A stretch of DNA of 64,000 bases from JASLQO01 sp002327525 (GCA_030744435.1 JASLQO010000031.1:114123-178122), one strand, 5' to 3'. Counted from the first letter of the stretch, positions 43,360-53,375 are shown. A program made the numbers and translations. The notes: generated from the letters alone by a model not told the origin.

Positions 43360-44586
43360 CTACAGCAGTTCGCCTCCGCAGGCAGACGCCGTCGTCCCAT
43401 GCGCCTCGAACGCCTTGATCACGTTCGCTCCCGTGCGCCAGCGATGCACTTCGTCCGGGCCATCCACCAGACGCTGGCTGCGGATTCCCGTGTACCAGCG
43501 CGCGAGTGGGGTGTCGTGGCTGTAACCGAGCGCACCATGTAGTTGCAGTGCGGTATCCACCACCTGATGCACCATGTGCGCGAGAAACACCTTCGCGATG
43601 CCGTTCTCCTGTCGAAGATCCATGCCGTTTTCCGCCTTGTAGGCGATGTGCAGCAGCATCAGCCGCGCCTTGTACAGCTCTGCGGCGCAATCGGCGAGCA
43701 TCCACCGTACACCCTGACGGTCGGCCAGGCGCTTGCCGAAAGTGACGCGTTTGATCGCATGCTCTGCGGCGAGATCGAGCGCACGCTGAGCCATGGCCAC
43801 GTTGTGCATACCATGACGCAGACGTCCGTATGCCAGACGGTGTTGGCCCATGTCGAAACCCTTGCCGCGCCCGCCCAGTATGTTCTCGCGCGGTACCGTG
43901 AGGTTTTCGATCTTGATCTCGGAGTGCGAGCCGCCCAGCTTCAGTCCGAGATCGGTATGCGGTTGCATCGTCTCGATATTGCGCACTATCTGATAGCCGG
44001 GGTTCGGCAATTCTACGATGAACGTGCTGTACTGCTCATGACGCGGCGCCTCGGGGTCTGTCTTGGCCATGACCACCGCGATATCGGCCACGCTGGCTGA
44101 AGAGCTGAACCACTTCTCGCCGTTCAGCACCCAGCTGTCTCCTTCGAGCACGGCGGTGGTCTGCATTCCGGTGGCATCCGCACCGGCGGCCTTCTCCGTC
44201 ATGGAATAGCAGATGCGTTTGTGCCCTTCGAGCAGCGGTTTGAGGAACGTCTCTTTCTGATAGTCGGTACCGTGTTCCAGGAGCGTGAGCATGGTCGCGT
44301 CATCCGGCCCCTGCGTGTTCAATGATAGGGCGCCCAGAAAGCTCTCGCCGAGTTCCATCTGCACCAGCGCATTTGCCAGGGGTTTGAGTCCCATGCCGCC
44401 ATGCTCGGGCGGGATGAAAGGGCACCACAGCTCCTCGCTGCGAGCTTTCTGCCGAAGTTCGAGAAGCACGGTATCGAAATTCTCCACTGTGCACTTTTCC
44501 TCCGCCGGAATGCACTCTTCCTGCACGAAGGCACGCACCTTTGCGCGGACGGCTTTTGTCTCTTCCGGTATCTCGAAGTCAATCAT
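43360..44586 (-). CDS. Acyl-CoA dehydrogenase family protein
   Basis: This 408-residue FAD enzyme begins at MIDFEIPEETKAVRAKVRAF, and the ATG at 44586 has GGAACC upstream. The beta-domain motifs are CYSMTEKAAGADATGMQTTA and GEKWFSSSASVADIAVVMAK. The C-terminal domain has GQHRLAYGRLRHGMHNVAMA, FGKRLADRQGVRWMLADCAA and QLHGALGYSHDTPLARWYTG, where relatives carry the substrate-activating residues. It resembles the larger long-/branched-chain group (ACAD10/11-like, ~400 aa). It is the first gene of the minus-strand block down to 40496, divergent from a CoA-transferase gene. Confidence 0.9.
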   Translation of the reverse strand: MIDFEIPEETKAVRAKVRAFVQEECIPAEEKCTVENFDTVLLELRQKARSEELWCPFIPPEHGGMGLKPLANALVQMELGESFLGALSLNTQGPDDATMLTLLEHGTDYQKETFLKPLLEGHKRICYSMTEKAAGADATGMQTTAVLEGDSWVLNGEKWFSSSASVADIAVVMAKTDPEAPRHEQYSTFIVELPNPGYQIVRNIETMQPHTDLGLKLGGSHSEIKIENLTVPRENILGGRGKGFDMGQHRLAYGRLRHGMHNVAMAQRALDLAAEHAIKRVTFGKRLADRQGVRWMLADCAAELYKARLMLLHIAYKAENGMDLRQENGIAKVFLAHMVHQVVDTALQLHGALGYSHDTPLARWYTGIRSQRLVDGPDEVHRWRTGANVIKAFEAHGTTASACGGELL

Positions 44587-44749
44587 GGGATGGTTCCTTC
44601 TGCGTCGTCTTTGCGTTTGGTAGTCATAGGTAGTCAAACAAATATAATCAGCCATATCCACAAGAGCGGGAATTCATGCCCCTGCAGACAACTCCACGCC
44701 GTGTACCCGGGCGCGTGCGCGATGAATTGACGGAAGCGGGAATGGCGAC

Positions 44750-46830
44750 GTGACCGAGCCGGCTTTCCTCGAGAACCTCGAACTGCTCGTGCTCGCGGCG
44801 GACGATGCGGCCGCACCCTGTATCCGTGCAGCGGCGTTTGCAGCACGGCTCGCCGCAAACTGTGGCGCCAGGGTGACATTGTCCTCGAACATCGCGCTCG
44901 CCGGGGACCGGTTCACGACCCGAAACCTGCCTACCTGGTCACCAGCGCCTGGCGAGACTGCAGGTGCGTGGGCTCGTGCAAACCCGGCAAGAATGCTGAT
45001 CACGGCCACCACGCAACACTCCCGAACGCCGTGCGCCGACGATGTCAGCATCGTCGAGATCACCATGGATGCAGGAGAGAGCGAGGCGACACTATTCGCG
45101 AGTTCGGGCCTCGCCGATCTGCTCGGTGATCCCTCCCGCGCGCCGCTGTTCCCCAAAGGCCAGTTCGGCGCAGCAACCACCCCGGCTATGCCACCTTCAC
45201 CGCGCTCTGTGGCCTGCACATCACGCGAGAGCGATTTCATCTCGCCGACACGGCCATCGTGTCCGGCACGGACACCCTCAGCTGGATCAACTGGAAAGCC
45301 GCCTCCGCTTCCATTTCGGGTGCCGACATCCACCGGGAAGGTGCCAATGCGGAATGGCCCGTGCTCCCCTGCCTCGACGGCTACGTGGCGATGGTGTACA
45401 CGGAGCGCGACTGGCCGGCGCTGGTGGAAATGATAAACGTTGAGGCACTGCGCGCGCCGCAGTATTCACACCCCAAGGCGCGCAACCAGCACCGCAGCAG
45501 CTATCTGGACATCATGCGAGCCTGGATGGCCGACAAGACCAAAATGCAACTCACCGACCTCTTTCAGCGCTATGCCATCCCCGCGGCGGCTGTCTCCACC
45601 CCTTCTGATCTTCTCGACGATCCGCTACTCGCACATCGTAAGGCGCTGCCATTCATGGAAGATGCGCAGGGCACGCGGTTGCAAACACCCGCCCCACCCC
45701 ACCGTATCACCCGGCGTCAGTCCGGGCGCCCCGGTCGTGCCAGCAAGGAATCGGAACCGGGTCTGCCCCTGTCCGGTTTTCGCATCGTCGATCTCGGCAT
45801 CATCACTGCAGGGGCCGGCACGACCGCACTGCTGGCGGATCTGGGCGCCGAGGTGATCAAGATCGAATCGGACCGCTACCCCGATCCGCTGCGAGCCTGG
45901 GCGGGATCAGACGACTCACCGCTGTTCAAATTCAACAATCGCAACAAAGTGGGGGTCGCGCTGGATCTCAAGACTGACGAGGGCAAGGCGCACTTCCTGG
46001 AGCTCGTGGCCGGTGCCGATGCTGTGGTAGAGAATTTCCGGCGGGGTGTACTCGACCGGCTCGGCTTTTCGTTCGACACACTGGTTCACCACAGGCCGGG
46101 TGTTCTGCTCGCATCCATCTCGGGGCAGGGTCTGGACGGGCCGGGCAGCCAGGGCGGAACCTATGGTTCGACGCTCGAAGCTTCGTGCGGATTTGCAGCG
46201 CAGACCTGTTATGAGGACGGACAACCATACATCACGGGTCGCAACGTCAACTATCCCGACCAGACCGTCTGTCTGTACGCGGCGGCCATGGTGGCGCTGG
46301 CTCTGCACCACAGCCGCAGGTCCGGGGATGCGATGCATCTCGATATCTCACAGCGTGACGTCGCGCTTTACATGCTGGGAGAAGAACTGGAGCGTGTTTC
46401 CAGGGTCCCGGTGGCGGCAGCCGCAACACCCGAACTGGCACTCGAGGACATGTTCTGCTGCAGCGATGCACGCTGGGTAGCGCTGGCCGTGCCCCGGCAC
46501 TGTCCGGTGCCGACCCAGGGTCCCGACGCCTGGACGCACGCCGCCGTCTCGCTCTGGTGCGCGGGACACACGTCCATCGATGTGCAGCGCATCTGTCGTC
46601 AGGCTGGAAGCGGTGCGGCGCGCGCGGTGTTCGGTTCCGAGATGTACGCCGAGCAGGTGCAACGATCAAGCAGCGCGTTCCAGACCTCTCCCTCCGGGGA
46701 CGTGGTCAAGGGATTTCCCTTCCAGTTCTCCCACCGGCCCATGGACATTCGCCTCAATGCACCCTCGATCGGGACACCCTCGATCGGGACACACACCGAT
46801 CTGTACCTTAGGAAAAACCAGCCACTCTAG
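44750..46830 (+). pseudogene. Fused (double-domain) CaiB-type CoA transferase with one frameshift
   Basis: From GTG 44750 the frame encodes a divergent first CoA-transferase domain up to PLFPKGQFGA. Near 45175-45185 coding passes to another frame as SNHPGYATFTALCGLHITRE and continues without interruption to 46830. The second domain is well kept: FRIVDLGIITAGAGTTALLA, LGAEVIKIESDRYPDPLRAW, RNKVGVALDLKTDEGKAHF and DAVVENFRRGVLDRLGF. The tail has a 15-bp tandem duplication giving PSIGT twice (46767-46796). A two-domain relative without a frameshift lies at 53392. If real, the frameshift should prevent the full protein; a shortened product from 45259 remains open. Confidence 0.7.
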
Positions 46831-46912
46831 AAAGCCCACAGGAGAGAACCGACATGTCACTTGCCCGCGTGGTGCGGAACCCCCAACCTTCACCCAACTG
46901 GGAGTGCCCTGG

Positions 46913-47578
46913 ATGAATGTCTCGCAAGCCGTTTTGAAGCGTCGCACAATTCGGGGATTCAAAGCCGATCCCGTGCCCAATGACACGATCGTCGAGGTGA
47001 TCGATATCGCACGGCACGCCCCCTCCAACAGCAACACACAACCCTGGCATATCGCCGTGGTCTCCGGCGCACCCCGTGACAAGCTGGAGAAGGCGATCTT
47101 CAAGGAGATCAACTCGGGCAAGAAACCCTATCCGACCTTTCCGAGCGGGGGCGTGGGACTCACCGGTGTGTACAAACAGCGTCAGTACGACTGCGCCTTC
47201 AGCTACTACGCGACTATGGGCATCGCCCGCGAGGACGTGCCGGCACGCCAGGCACTGCTCCTGAAAAACTGGGAGTTTTTCGGAGCACCACATGTCGCCT
47301 TTCTCTCCATGCCGGAAACCATGCACCGCGCCAACGCCATCGACATCGGCATCTTCCTGCAAACGGTCATGCTGTTGTTCGTGGAACGGGGTGTGTCGTG
47401 CTGTCCGCAGGGAGCGCTCGGCAGCTATCCTGGGCCAGTACGGGAAATCGCCGACATCCCTCGAGACAACGCTATTCTGTGTGGTCTGTCTTTCGGCTAC
47501 GCACAGGAGGACGCGCTCATCAACGAGGTGAAAATGCAGCGTGAACCGCTGGACGTCGTCGCTTCATTTACCACCTGA
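46913..47578 (+). CDS. Nitroreductase-family FMN oxidoreductase
   Basis: This 221-residue protein starts with MNVSQAVLKRRTIRGFKADP, where the RRTIRxF segment binds FMN phosphate. HAPSNSNTQPWHIAVVSG follows near 40, and VERGVSCCPQGALGSYP near 155 contains adjacent Cys residues. ILCGLSFGYAQEDALIN ends the fold. The ATG at 46913 fits family length; earlier codons overlap the CoA-transferase end. It is a second nitroreductase-fold gene next to acyl-CoA genes, as at 7699. Substrate not known. Confidence 0.85.
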   Translation: MNVSQAVLKRRTIRGFKADPVPNDTIVEVIDIARHAPSNSNTQPWHIAVVSGAPRDKLEKAIFKEINSGKKPYPTFPSGGVGLTGVYKQRQYDCAFSYYATMGIAREDVPARQALLLKNWEFFGAPHVAFLSMPETMHRANAIDIGIFLQTVMLLFVERGVSCCPQGALGSYPGPVREIADIPRDNAILCGLSFGYAQEDALINEVKMQREPLDVVASFTT

Positions 47579-47603
47579 AAGCCCGATCTTCGGAGACACC
47601 ACA

Positions 47604-47768
47604 TTGAACATAGACCCGAAATGGCTGGAGCCCACCTGGTTCATCGACAGCGACAGCAAAACCGTCCGGCGCTTCGCGGACGCCGCCTGCGGTGACGCGA
47701 AAGATCCCGTGGACATGGCCAGTGCACTCTTTCACGCGATACGCGACGAAATTCGCTACAACCCCTAG
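47604..47768 (+). pseudogene. N-terminal piece of a transglutaminase-like protein
   Basis: A TTG-started frame reads DPKWLEPTWFIDSDSKTVRR, then AGxxxDPVDMASALFHAIRD-type sequence and IRYNP before TAG. This is the start of a transglutaminase-like domain protein (xxLFxxVRDxIRYNPY). The Cys-His-Asp core that should follow is absent, replaced by a TauD fragment. It is a remnant. Confidence 0.55.
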
Positions 47769-47771
47769 GCG

Positions 47772-48098
47772 ATGGCCAACACGCCGCACGCCTTTCGCGC
47801 GAGCACGGTGGCGCTATCCGAGAGCAATTGGTGCATTTCCAAGCCAGTGTTGTTAGCCGACGCGTGCAAACCACCGCGTGTCTACACACATCGCTGGCAG
47901 GTGGGCGACACTGTCGTTTGGGACAATCGCTGCCTCATGCACCGTGCCCGAGCCTACGATGCGAAGTATGCACGTATTCTACGCGGCGCTCGCATCTCCG
48001 GAAATCCCGCAAGTGAACTTGCGCCACCTACGCTGACGAGCGGGCGGACGCGTTTCATCCATCCACGAAAAACACCTCGCCGCTCTCCGCGTGAGTAA
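47772..48098 (+). pseudogene. C-terminal piece of a TauD/TfdA-type dioxygenase
   Basis: The frame contains VYTHRWQVGDTVVWDNRCLM, then HRARAYDAKYARILRGARIS and GNPASELAP. This is the conserved end of Fe(II)/2-oxoglutarate dioxygenases of the TauD/TfdA family, with the distal His ligand (LMHRA) and the 2-oxoglutarate-binding Arg. The N-terminal two thirds, with the HxD motif, are gone. It abuts the transglutaminase start and together they form a deletion scar. Confidence 0.65.
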
Positions 48099-48104
48099 CG
48101 TAGT

Positions 48105-48983
48105 TCAGCGCTTGGGCGGATGTGCTGCTCTCATGTCGAGCAGCCGTTCGGCTTCCGGCTCCAGATCCTCGAACGTGGCGTCCACGCCGAGTTCGACCGC
48201 ATCATTGACGAACACCTGAGAGCGGTAGTAGCGCCCGCCCGCGGCGTTGATCACGACACCGTTCGGCGCCTCCTCGGAACACATGTACAGCACCGCGGGA
48301 CTCACCAGTTTGGGTGCTGACTTCGGGGGCGGGTCATTCACGTCGAAGTCGCGCCCCGGAATGGTGGCGATCATGCGGGTGGCCGCACCCGGCGCCAAGG
48401 TATTGATACGCACGTTGTTCCTCGCACCTTCCAGCGCCAGTACGTTCATCATACCGAGCATACCCATCTTCGCAGCACCGTAGTTGGCCTGGCCGAAATT
48501 TCCATAGATGCCGCTACCGGAACTGGTCAGCACCACGCGCCCGTACTTTTGCTCGTTCATGATCGGCCAGGCCGCATGCGTGACATATGCACTGCCGTTG
48601 AGATGCACGTTGATGACGATATCCCATTCGTCCATCGTCATCTTCTTGAAGGATTTGTCACGCAGAATGCCGGCGTTGTTCACCAGAATGTCGACACGAC
48701 CGTAGGCGCTGATGGCATCGTCGATGATGGACTGCGCCCCCGCCCTGTCGGAAACCGATGCCTTGTTGGCAATCGCGGTACCACCCGCCTCCACTATCTC
48801 CTGTACAACGGCGTCGGCGGAATCGCCGGATCCGGAGCCATCCACCGCACCGCCAAGATCGTTGACCACGACCTTCGCGCCACGCTTTGCAAATTCATGG
48901 GCATGAGACCGGCCAAGACCGTTGCCGGCACCCGTGATCACCACCACCTTGTCCTGGAATTCGCTGTGCTGATAATCGCTCAT
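48105..48983 (-). CDS. SDR dehydrogenase, MFE-2/(3R)-hydroxyacyl-CoA dehydrogenase-like
   Basis: This 292-residue short-chain dehydrogenase has FQDKVVVITGAGNGLGRSHA (NAD-binding TGxxxGxG), VVVNDLGGAVDGSGSGDSA near 40 and NNAGILRDKSFKKMTMDEWD near 95. The catalytic Ser/Tyr/Lys lie in VLTSSGSGIYGNFGQANYGAAK near 150-168. The NDLGG and ILRDKSF/MxxxxWD features are typical of the dehydrogenase unit of peroxisomal-type multifunctional enzyme 2. ATG 48983 follows GGGAGGAAAC; the longer frame is not coding. It stands alone, convergent with the remnants. Confidence 0.88.
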   Translation of the reverse strand: MSDYQHSEFQDKVVVITGAGNGLGRSHAHEFAKRGAKVVVNDLGGAVDGSGSGDSADAVVQEIVEAGGTAIANKASVSDRAGAQSIIDDAISAYGRVDILVNNAGILRDKSFKKMTMDEWDIVINVHLNGSAYVTHAAWPIMNEQKYGRVVLTSSGSGIYGNFGQANYGAAKMGMLGMMNVLALEGARNNVRINTLAPGAATRMIATIPGRDFDVNDPPPKSAPKLVSPAVLYMCSEEAPNGVVINAAGGRYYRSQVFVNDAVELGVDATFEDLEPEAERLLDMRAAHPPKR

Positions 48984-49133
48984 GTTTCCTCCCGAATACG
49001 CTGAAGCAGACTCTGCATTCTCAGCTGCCCGACAAATGCGTACAAGCACTCGCAACGCAGGGAAAATCCGTAGATTTGGGTGCATCGTACCCGCGCGTGC
49101 CCACGCAACCGCAGAGCGGCGGCGTCCGTCACG

Positions 49134-49580
49134 TCATTTTCGGTAGGTTCGCGAGTTCTGCACCACCGGGTCCAGCAACGAGAGATCGCCCTCCTCGATG
49201 CTGTTACCCCTCGGGAAAGGCGGCCCTGGTTCCATGCCGATGCCCACCATTACGCGTTCATCCTGGTAGTAGCAGTCATAGACTTGAAACAGCAGCCCTG
49301 CGAACAGTTCCGGCTGAGCCTCGCTGAACGCGAGTGCGTGAGCATGGCGCTCGGTGTAGGGAAGTTCGCCGAACGATGCATCTAACTGTTCGACGATACC
49401 CACCAGCACGGGAATGAACTCCGCACTCTTTTTGCGCAGGTAAGCCACGAGATCCAGCGTTCCTGCGCTTGGCATTTTGCCGTCGTCGCTCTCCGGAAGC
49501 ACCGCGTCCAGGAGTGCTGCAAGTGTCTTCTGCTGGGCGGGTGTCAGCGGATGGTCGGTCGTTATCACATTGTCATTCAT
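49134..49580 (-). CDS. Gluconate 2-dehydrogenase subunit 3-like small protein
   Basis: This 148-residue protein of the GluDH subunit 3 family shows LTPAQQKTLAALLDAVLPES near 12-32 and ELFAGLLFQVYDCYYQDERV near 95-115. In known enzymes the small subunit partners with a GMC flavoprotein and helps export it. Here the GMC gene lies 5 nt upstream on the same strand. No Tat or Sec signal is visible, so the pair may act in the cytosol. Confidence 0.8.
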   Translation of the reverse strand: MNDNVITTDHPLTPAQQKTLAALLDAVLPESDDGKMPSAGTLDLVAYLRKKSAEFIPVLVGIVEQLDASFGELPYTERHAHALAFSEAQPELFAGLLFQVYDCYYQDERVMVGIGMEPGPPFPRGNSIEEGDLSLLDPVVQNSRTYRK

Positions 49581-49585
49581 GGTGA

Positions 49586-51202
49586 TCAGTCGAACAGGTT
49601 AGCGAGGTTTTTCTTCATGGTATCGGCAACATAGAGCGCAAGCGCCTGGATGGTGCTGGTCGGATTCACACCCCCGGCAGTGACGAAAACACTGCCGTCG
49701 ACGATGAACAGATTTTTGACATCATGACTGCGGCCCCAGGAATTCACCACGGAGGTCGCAGGGTCGTTACCCATCCTGGCGGTACCGAGCAGGTGCCACC
49801 CCGATACCTGTATCAGTCCTCCGTTGTATATCTCGGTCGCACCCGCCGCCTCCATGACCTCCTCCGCGCGAGCCAGACCATATTCCAGCATCCGCGTGCT
49901 GTTTTCACTGAGTTGGTATTGGATCCTGGGTGCGGGGATGCCGTCGGAGTCGACCAGTTCTGGATCGAGCGTGACGCAATTGTGCTCCTCGGGCAGATCC
50001 TCACAGAGCACACCGATGGACGCAATGTGATCGAAGCGTTTTCGAAACGCCTCGTGATGTCCGGGACCCCATGGAATGGTTCCGGATGCAAAACCTCCCA
50101 GCGCGGTTGCCAGAGGACCCGGGCCGCGTGTGATCTGCATGTTATAACCTCGCACGAACCCCCGCGACAGGTCAGTTTCGTAGAATTCCTTACTGAGAAT
50201 GCAGCAGCCGCTGGGCCCTTTGTGGCTGTCCAGGCGTTCCTCGAACACGCCCTGCACGAACCCGACGGGATGGAACATCAGATTCTTACCCACCAGACCG
50301 CTGCTGTTGGCCAGCCCCTCCGGGAAGCGTTCCGACCTGGAGTTCAGCAGGATGCGCGGCGTACCGACACCGTTGCACGCCATCACGACGATTTCAGCCT
50401 TCTGGTGGACCTCGCTGCCTTCCTCATCGTAGTAGATGACACCATCCGCCATACCGTCACCGTTCAGAGTTATCTCACGTACCCGACAGCGCGTCCTCAG
50501 TTCTACCCCGGCCCGAATGGCTTCTGGCCAATAGGTGATATCGGTGCTCGATTTGGCACCCTGAGAACAGCCTGACATGCACGGCCCGAGGTTTAGGCAT
50601 TTGTCCCGCCCCTCATAGGGGCGCGAAACGATGGCGCTGTCCGAAGGCCACCAGTGCCAGCCCAGCTTGTTGTAACCCCTGGCGACGGTTTCACCCACCA
50701 GCCCCAATGGTACGGGCGGCAACGGGGGTTGCTTCGGCGGGTACATGGGATCACCAGCGAGCCCCGACACACCCATCATGCGGTCGTTCTGGCTGAAGTA
50801 GGGTTCCAGTTGTTCGTAGCTGACTGGCCAGTCTTCGGCCACACCGTCCAACGTTCTTACTTTGAAATCAGAGGGATGCAGCCGTGGAAAGTGCGCCGCG
50901 TAGAGGATGGTGCCACCGCCGACACCATTGAAATTGACTACGGTAATCGGCGATTCATCGTTGTTGATGGGATAGTCCGTCTCGAGTCCCCGCACGTTGG
51001 GATCGATGCTGAAGGAACCGAACTGGTGGCTCTCCCAGTCGGATCGGTTCGATGGATACTCTGCTGGATGGGGCCAGTCACCCTGCTCCAGGCACACGAT
51101 ATGCATCCGTGTATCGGCGAGGCTCCAGGCAACGGCCGCTCCAGAGGCACCTGCGCCGATGATCAACACATCAACCGGTTGGTTGTCGGATGCCCGCGCC
51201 AT
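49586..51202 (-). CDS. GMC family FAD oxidoreductase
   Basis: This 538-residue flavoprotein oxidises an alcohol or sugar. The FAD-binding site is VLIIGAGASGAAVAWSLADT (about 12-31). NFNGVGGGTILYAAHFPRLH near 95 is the GMC substrate-domain signature, and VVMACNGVGTPRILLNS near 280 is the second GMC motif. The catalytic His and second base are in VSGWHLLGTARMGND near 470 and TAGGVNPTSTIQALALY near 515 (Asn where many have His). A small gluconate-2-dehydrogenase subunit 3-like partner follows after 5 nt. The electron acceptor is unknown; no cytochrome subunit is nearby. Confidence 0.88.
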   Translation of the reverse strand: MARASDNQPVDVLIIGAGASGAAVAWSLADTRMHIVCLEQGDWPHPAEYPSNRSDWESHQFGSFSIDPNVRGLETDYPINNDESPITVVNFNGVGGGTILYAAHFPRLHPSDFKVRTLDGVAEDWPVSYEQLEPYFSQNDRMMGVSGLAGDPMYPPKQPPLPPVPLGLVGETVARGYNKLGWHWWPSDSAIVSRPYEGRDKCLNLGPCMSGCSQGAKSSTDITYWPEAIRAGVELRTRCRVREITLNGDGMADGVIYYDEEGSEVHQKAEIVVMACNGVGTPRILLNSRSERFPEGLANSSGLVGKNLMFHPVGFVQGVFEERLDSHKGPSGCCILSKEFYETDLSRGFVRGYNMQITRGPGPLATALGGFASGTIPWGPGHHEAFRKRFDHIASIGVLCEDLPEEHNCVTLDPELVDSDGIPAPRIQYQLSENSTRMLEYGLARAEEVMEAAGATEIYNGGLIQVSGWHLLGTARMGNDPATSVVNSWGRSHDVKNLFIVDGSVFVTAGGVNPTSTIQALALYVADTMKKNLANLFD

Positions 51203-51379
51203 CTCTGCCCCTTCTTGTCCGAACCGAGGTCCGAGAAGATATCATGAAGGGGGAGCGCGGGGGTGCAGCCGGAGCAAACCGTTGATGAAACGCACACTTT
51301 CATCCGGCATTCAAACCTCTCGCGTTGTCCGGGTATCATCTGCCTCGCCACCACTACCACCAACGCAGGACACCTGAGC

Positions 51380-52420
51380 ATGAATTCATCCAACAGAATG
51401 AACGGCCAGTGGCGATTGAAGTCCCGACCGAGGGGAATGGTCACCGAAAACGACTTCGAATACGTGCAAGAACCGGTGCCTGAACTGAAGGCGGGCGAAT
51501 TCCTGATCCGCAACCTCTACCTGGCTTTCGAACCCGCCATGCGCGGCTGGCTAAACGACGTGAAGAGCTACGTACCACCCGTTCAGCTTGGGGAGGTCAT
51601 GCGCGCGAGCACCGTCGGCCAGGTGATCGAATCGAACAACCTCGACTTCGTTGAAGGTGAGTTCGTGTCCGGCATGCTCGGCTGGCAGGAGTTCGCCGTC
51701 TCCGACGCGGCCCCGGGGGTGATGGGCCGTATCGGAAAGGTACCCGAGGGCGTGGACCCCGTTCTCACGCTGAGTGCGCTGGGCGGCACCGGCCTCACCG
51801 CGTACTTTGGCATGCTCGACATCGGCAGGCCCGAGGAAGGCGATGTTGTGGTGGTATCAGGGGCGGCCGGAGCCACTGGCTCGGTAGCGGGCCAGATCGC
51901 GCGCATCAAGGGAGCCTCGAAAGTGATCGGCATCGCCGGCGGCGAGCGCAAGTGCAACTGGCTGGTCGACGACCTGGGATTCGATGCGGCTATCGACTAC
52001 AAGGCGCAGAACGTAAACGCACGCGTGCGTGAGGAATGCCCCAAAGGTATCGACGTGTTCTTCGACAACGTGGGGGGCGACATTCTGGATGACGCGCTGC
52101 TCAACATGGCGCAAAACGGACGCATCGTGCTGTGCGGCGCCATCTCATCCTACAACGAGGAAGAACTCCCACCCGGGCCGAAGAACTACATGCAACTCGT
52201 GATTCGCCGTTGCACCATGCAGGGTTTCATTCTGATCGACTATTTCGACCAGGCCGCGCCGGCGGTGGCCGAACTCTCCCAATGGATCGCACAAGGCAGA
52301 CTCAAACACGCCGAGGACGTACAGGAAGGCTTCGAGAATACGCCGAAGACCTTTCTGCGTCTGTTCGAAGGCAGGAACCTAGGCAAACAACTGCTGAAGA
52401 TCGCCGACGTACAGCCGTGA
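51380..52420 (+). CDS. NADP-dependent oxidoreductase, MDR superfamily (CurA/leukotriene B4 dehydrogenase-like)
   Basis: This 346-residue medium-chain reductase lacks zinc. It shows LYLAFEPAMRGWLNDVKSY near 48-66, GGTGLTAYFGMLDIGRPEEG near 135-155 and the NADPH-binding VVVSGAAGATGSVAGQIARI near 160. KVIGIAGGERKCNWLVDDLG and FFDNVGGDILDDAL follow. It should reduce the alpha,beta double bond of an enone or enal. ATG 51380 fits the family start (MNGQWRLKSRPRGM); MNG at 51395 is also possible. It is divergent from the GMC gene. Confidence 0.9.
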   Translation: MNSSNRMNGQWRLKSRPRGMVTENDFEYVQEPVPELKAGEFLIRNLYLAFEPAMRGWLNDVKSYVPPVQLGEVMRASTVGQVIESNNLDFVEGEFVSGMLGWQEFAVSDAAPGVMGRIGKVPEGVDPVLTLSALGGTGLTAYFGMLDIGRPEEGDVVVVSGAAGATGSVAGQIARIKGASKVIGIAGGERKCNWLVDDLGFDAAIDYKAQNVNARVREECPKGIDVFFDNVGGDILDDALLNMAQNGRIVLCGAISSYNEEELPPGPKNYMQLVIRRCTMQGFILIDYFDQAAPAVAELSQWIAQGRLKHAEDVQEGFENTPKTFLRLFEGRNLGKQLLKIADVQP

Positions 52421-52462
52421 GGAATCTCGGATTCTGGAGGGATGCGACCATCGGATCGAAGT

Positions 52463-52873
52463 TCAGGCGCCCGGGGCCGGTGTGTCGGCCGCCATAGAGG
52501 CCAGGAACAGATCCTTCAGGCTGAGTATGCCCAGAGGACGGCCCTCCTCCACGACGGGTAAGTGACGGATGCCGTGGGTTTTCATCAGCTGAAGGCAGTG
52601 CTCCAGCGTGTCGTCGCGCGTAACGGTAACCACTTCCGTCGTCATCACCTCCGAGACCTTGGTCGTTTCAGCTACATTACGGCTGAGAATCACTTTTCGG
52701 ACGTAGTCGCGCTCGGACAGAATCCCGACCAGGTAGTCTTCGATCTGCACCAGAAGCGCTCCGATGTTCTCCGCGTTCATCTTCTCCAGGGCTTCATAGA
52801 CTGACGCAAGAGGTTCTATCCACACGACATCACGGCCCTTTGCGTCCAACAAATCGTCAACTGTACGATCCAC
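52463..52873 (-). CDS. CBS-domain pair protein
   Basis: This 136-residue protein consists of two CBS repeats, each with the G-h-h-T/S-x-x-D pattern: VGILSERDYVRKVILS near 55 and LGILSLKDLFLASMA near 118. GIRHLPVVEEGRPLG links the two. Such pairs bind adenine nucleotides and regulate partner proteins. GTG 52873 follows AGGAGGAAGA and is preferred over the longer frame to 52957. No partner gene is evident nearby. Confidence 0.85.
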   Translation of the reverse strand: MDRTVDDLLDAKGRDVVWIEPLASVYEALEKMNAENIGALLVQIEDYLVGILSERDYVRKVILSRNVAETTKVSEVMTTEVVTVTRDDTLEHCLQLMKTHGIRHLPVVEEGRPLGILSLKDLFLASMAADTPAPGA

Positions 52874-53031
52874 TCTTCCTCCTGGCTGGTGATTTGCTGC
52901 TCCACCGGCCTGCATCGTGAGGTTGCAACCGGGGATCGCGAATGATAATTCATTCAACGTACATATCAGAAGGCGTAAAGAGCGGATTTTCCACGCTCAC
53001 GTATCTGACGCCAGAGTGTCGAATCGCAACT

Positions 53032-53375
53032 ATGAGACTCGAAAACAAAGTAGCGTTCGTGAGCGACGCGGGGGCCGGCATCGGCAGAGCGTGCGCGCTG
53101 CTTTCGCCAGCGAAGGCGCAAGAGTCGTCATCGCGCCAGGCATCGTGCTCAGCGAGCGGGTGGGTGGACGCATGCAGGTCGATTTCAGCGATGCTCTCAA
53201 GGATCAGATCGATACCGCTTTGGAAAACGCTGGTAACCTCGTCAGCAAGCGCCATCCCTTCGGTTTCGGAATGCCGGAAGACATCGCGCCCATCGCGCTA
53301 TTCCTGGCAAGTGGCGAGAGCCGCATGGTGAACGCCGCCGTCATTCCCGCGCAAGGCGGTGCATCATTTTATTGA
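53032..53375 (+). pseudogene. SDR remnant with internal deletion
   Basis: The ATG at 53032 starts MRLENKVAFVSDAGAGIGRA, a normal SDR NAD-binding start. It shifts frame to read AAFASEGARVVIA, and then jumps to the domain end, SKRHPFGFGMPEDIAPIALF, LASGESRMVNAAVIPAQGGA. The catalytic Ser and Tyr-x3-Lys region (about 130 residues) is missing. It is a deletion scar within one family. Confidence 0.75.

Noticed and set aside
44750..45300. Programmed frameshift in the double-domain CoA transferase
   Set aside because: No slippery heptamer or downstream structure is evident near 45180, and the family is not known for frameshifting; mutation or sequencing error is simpler.
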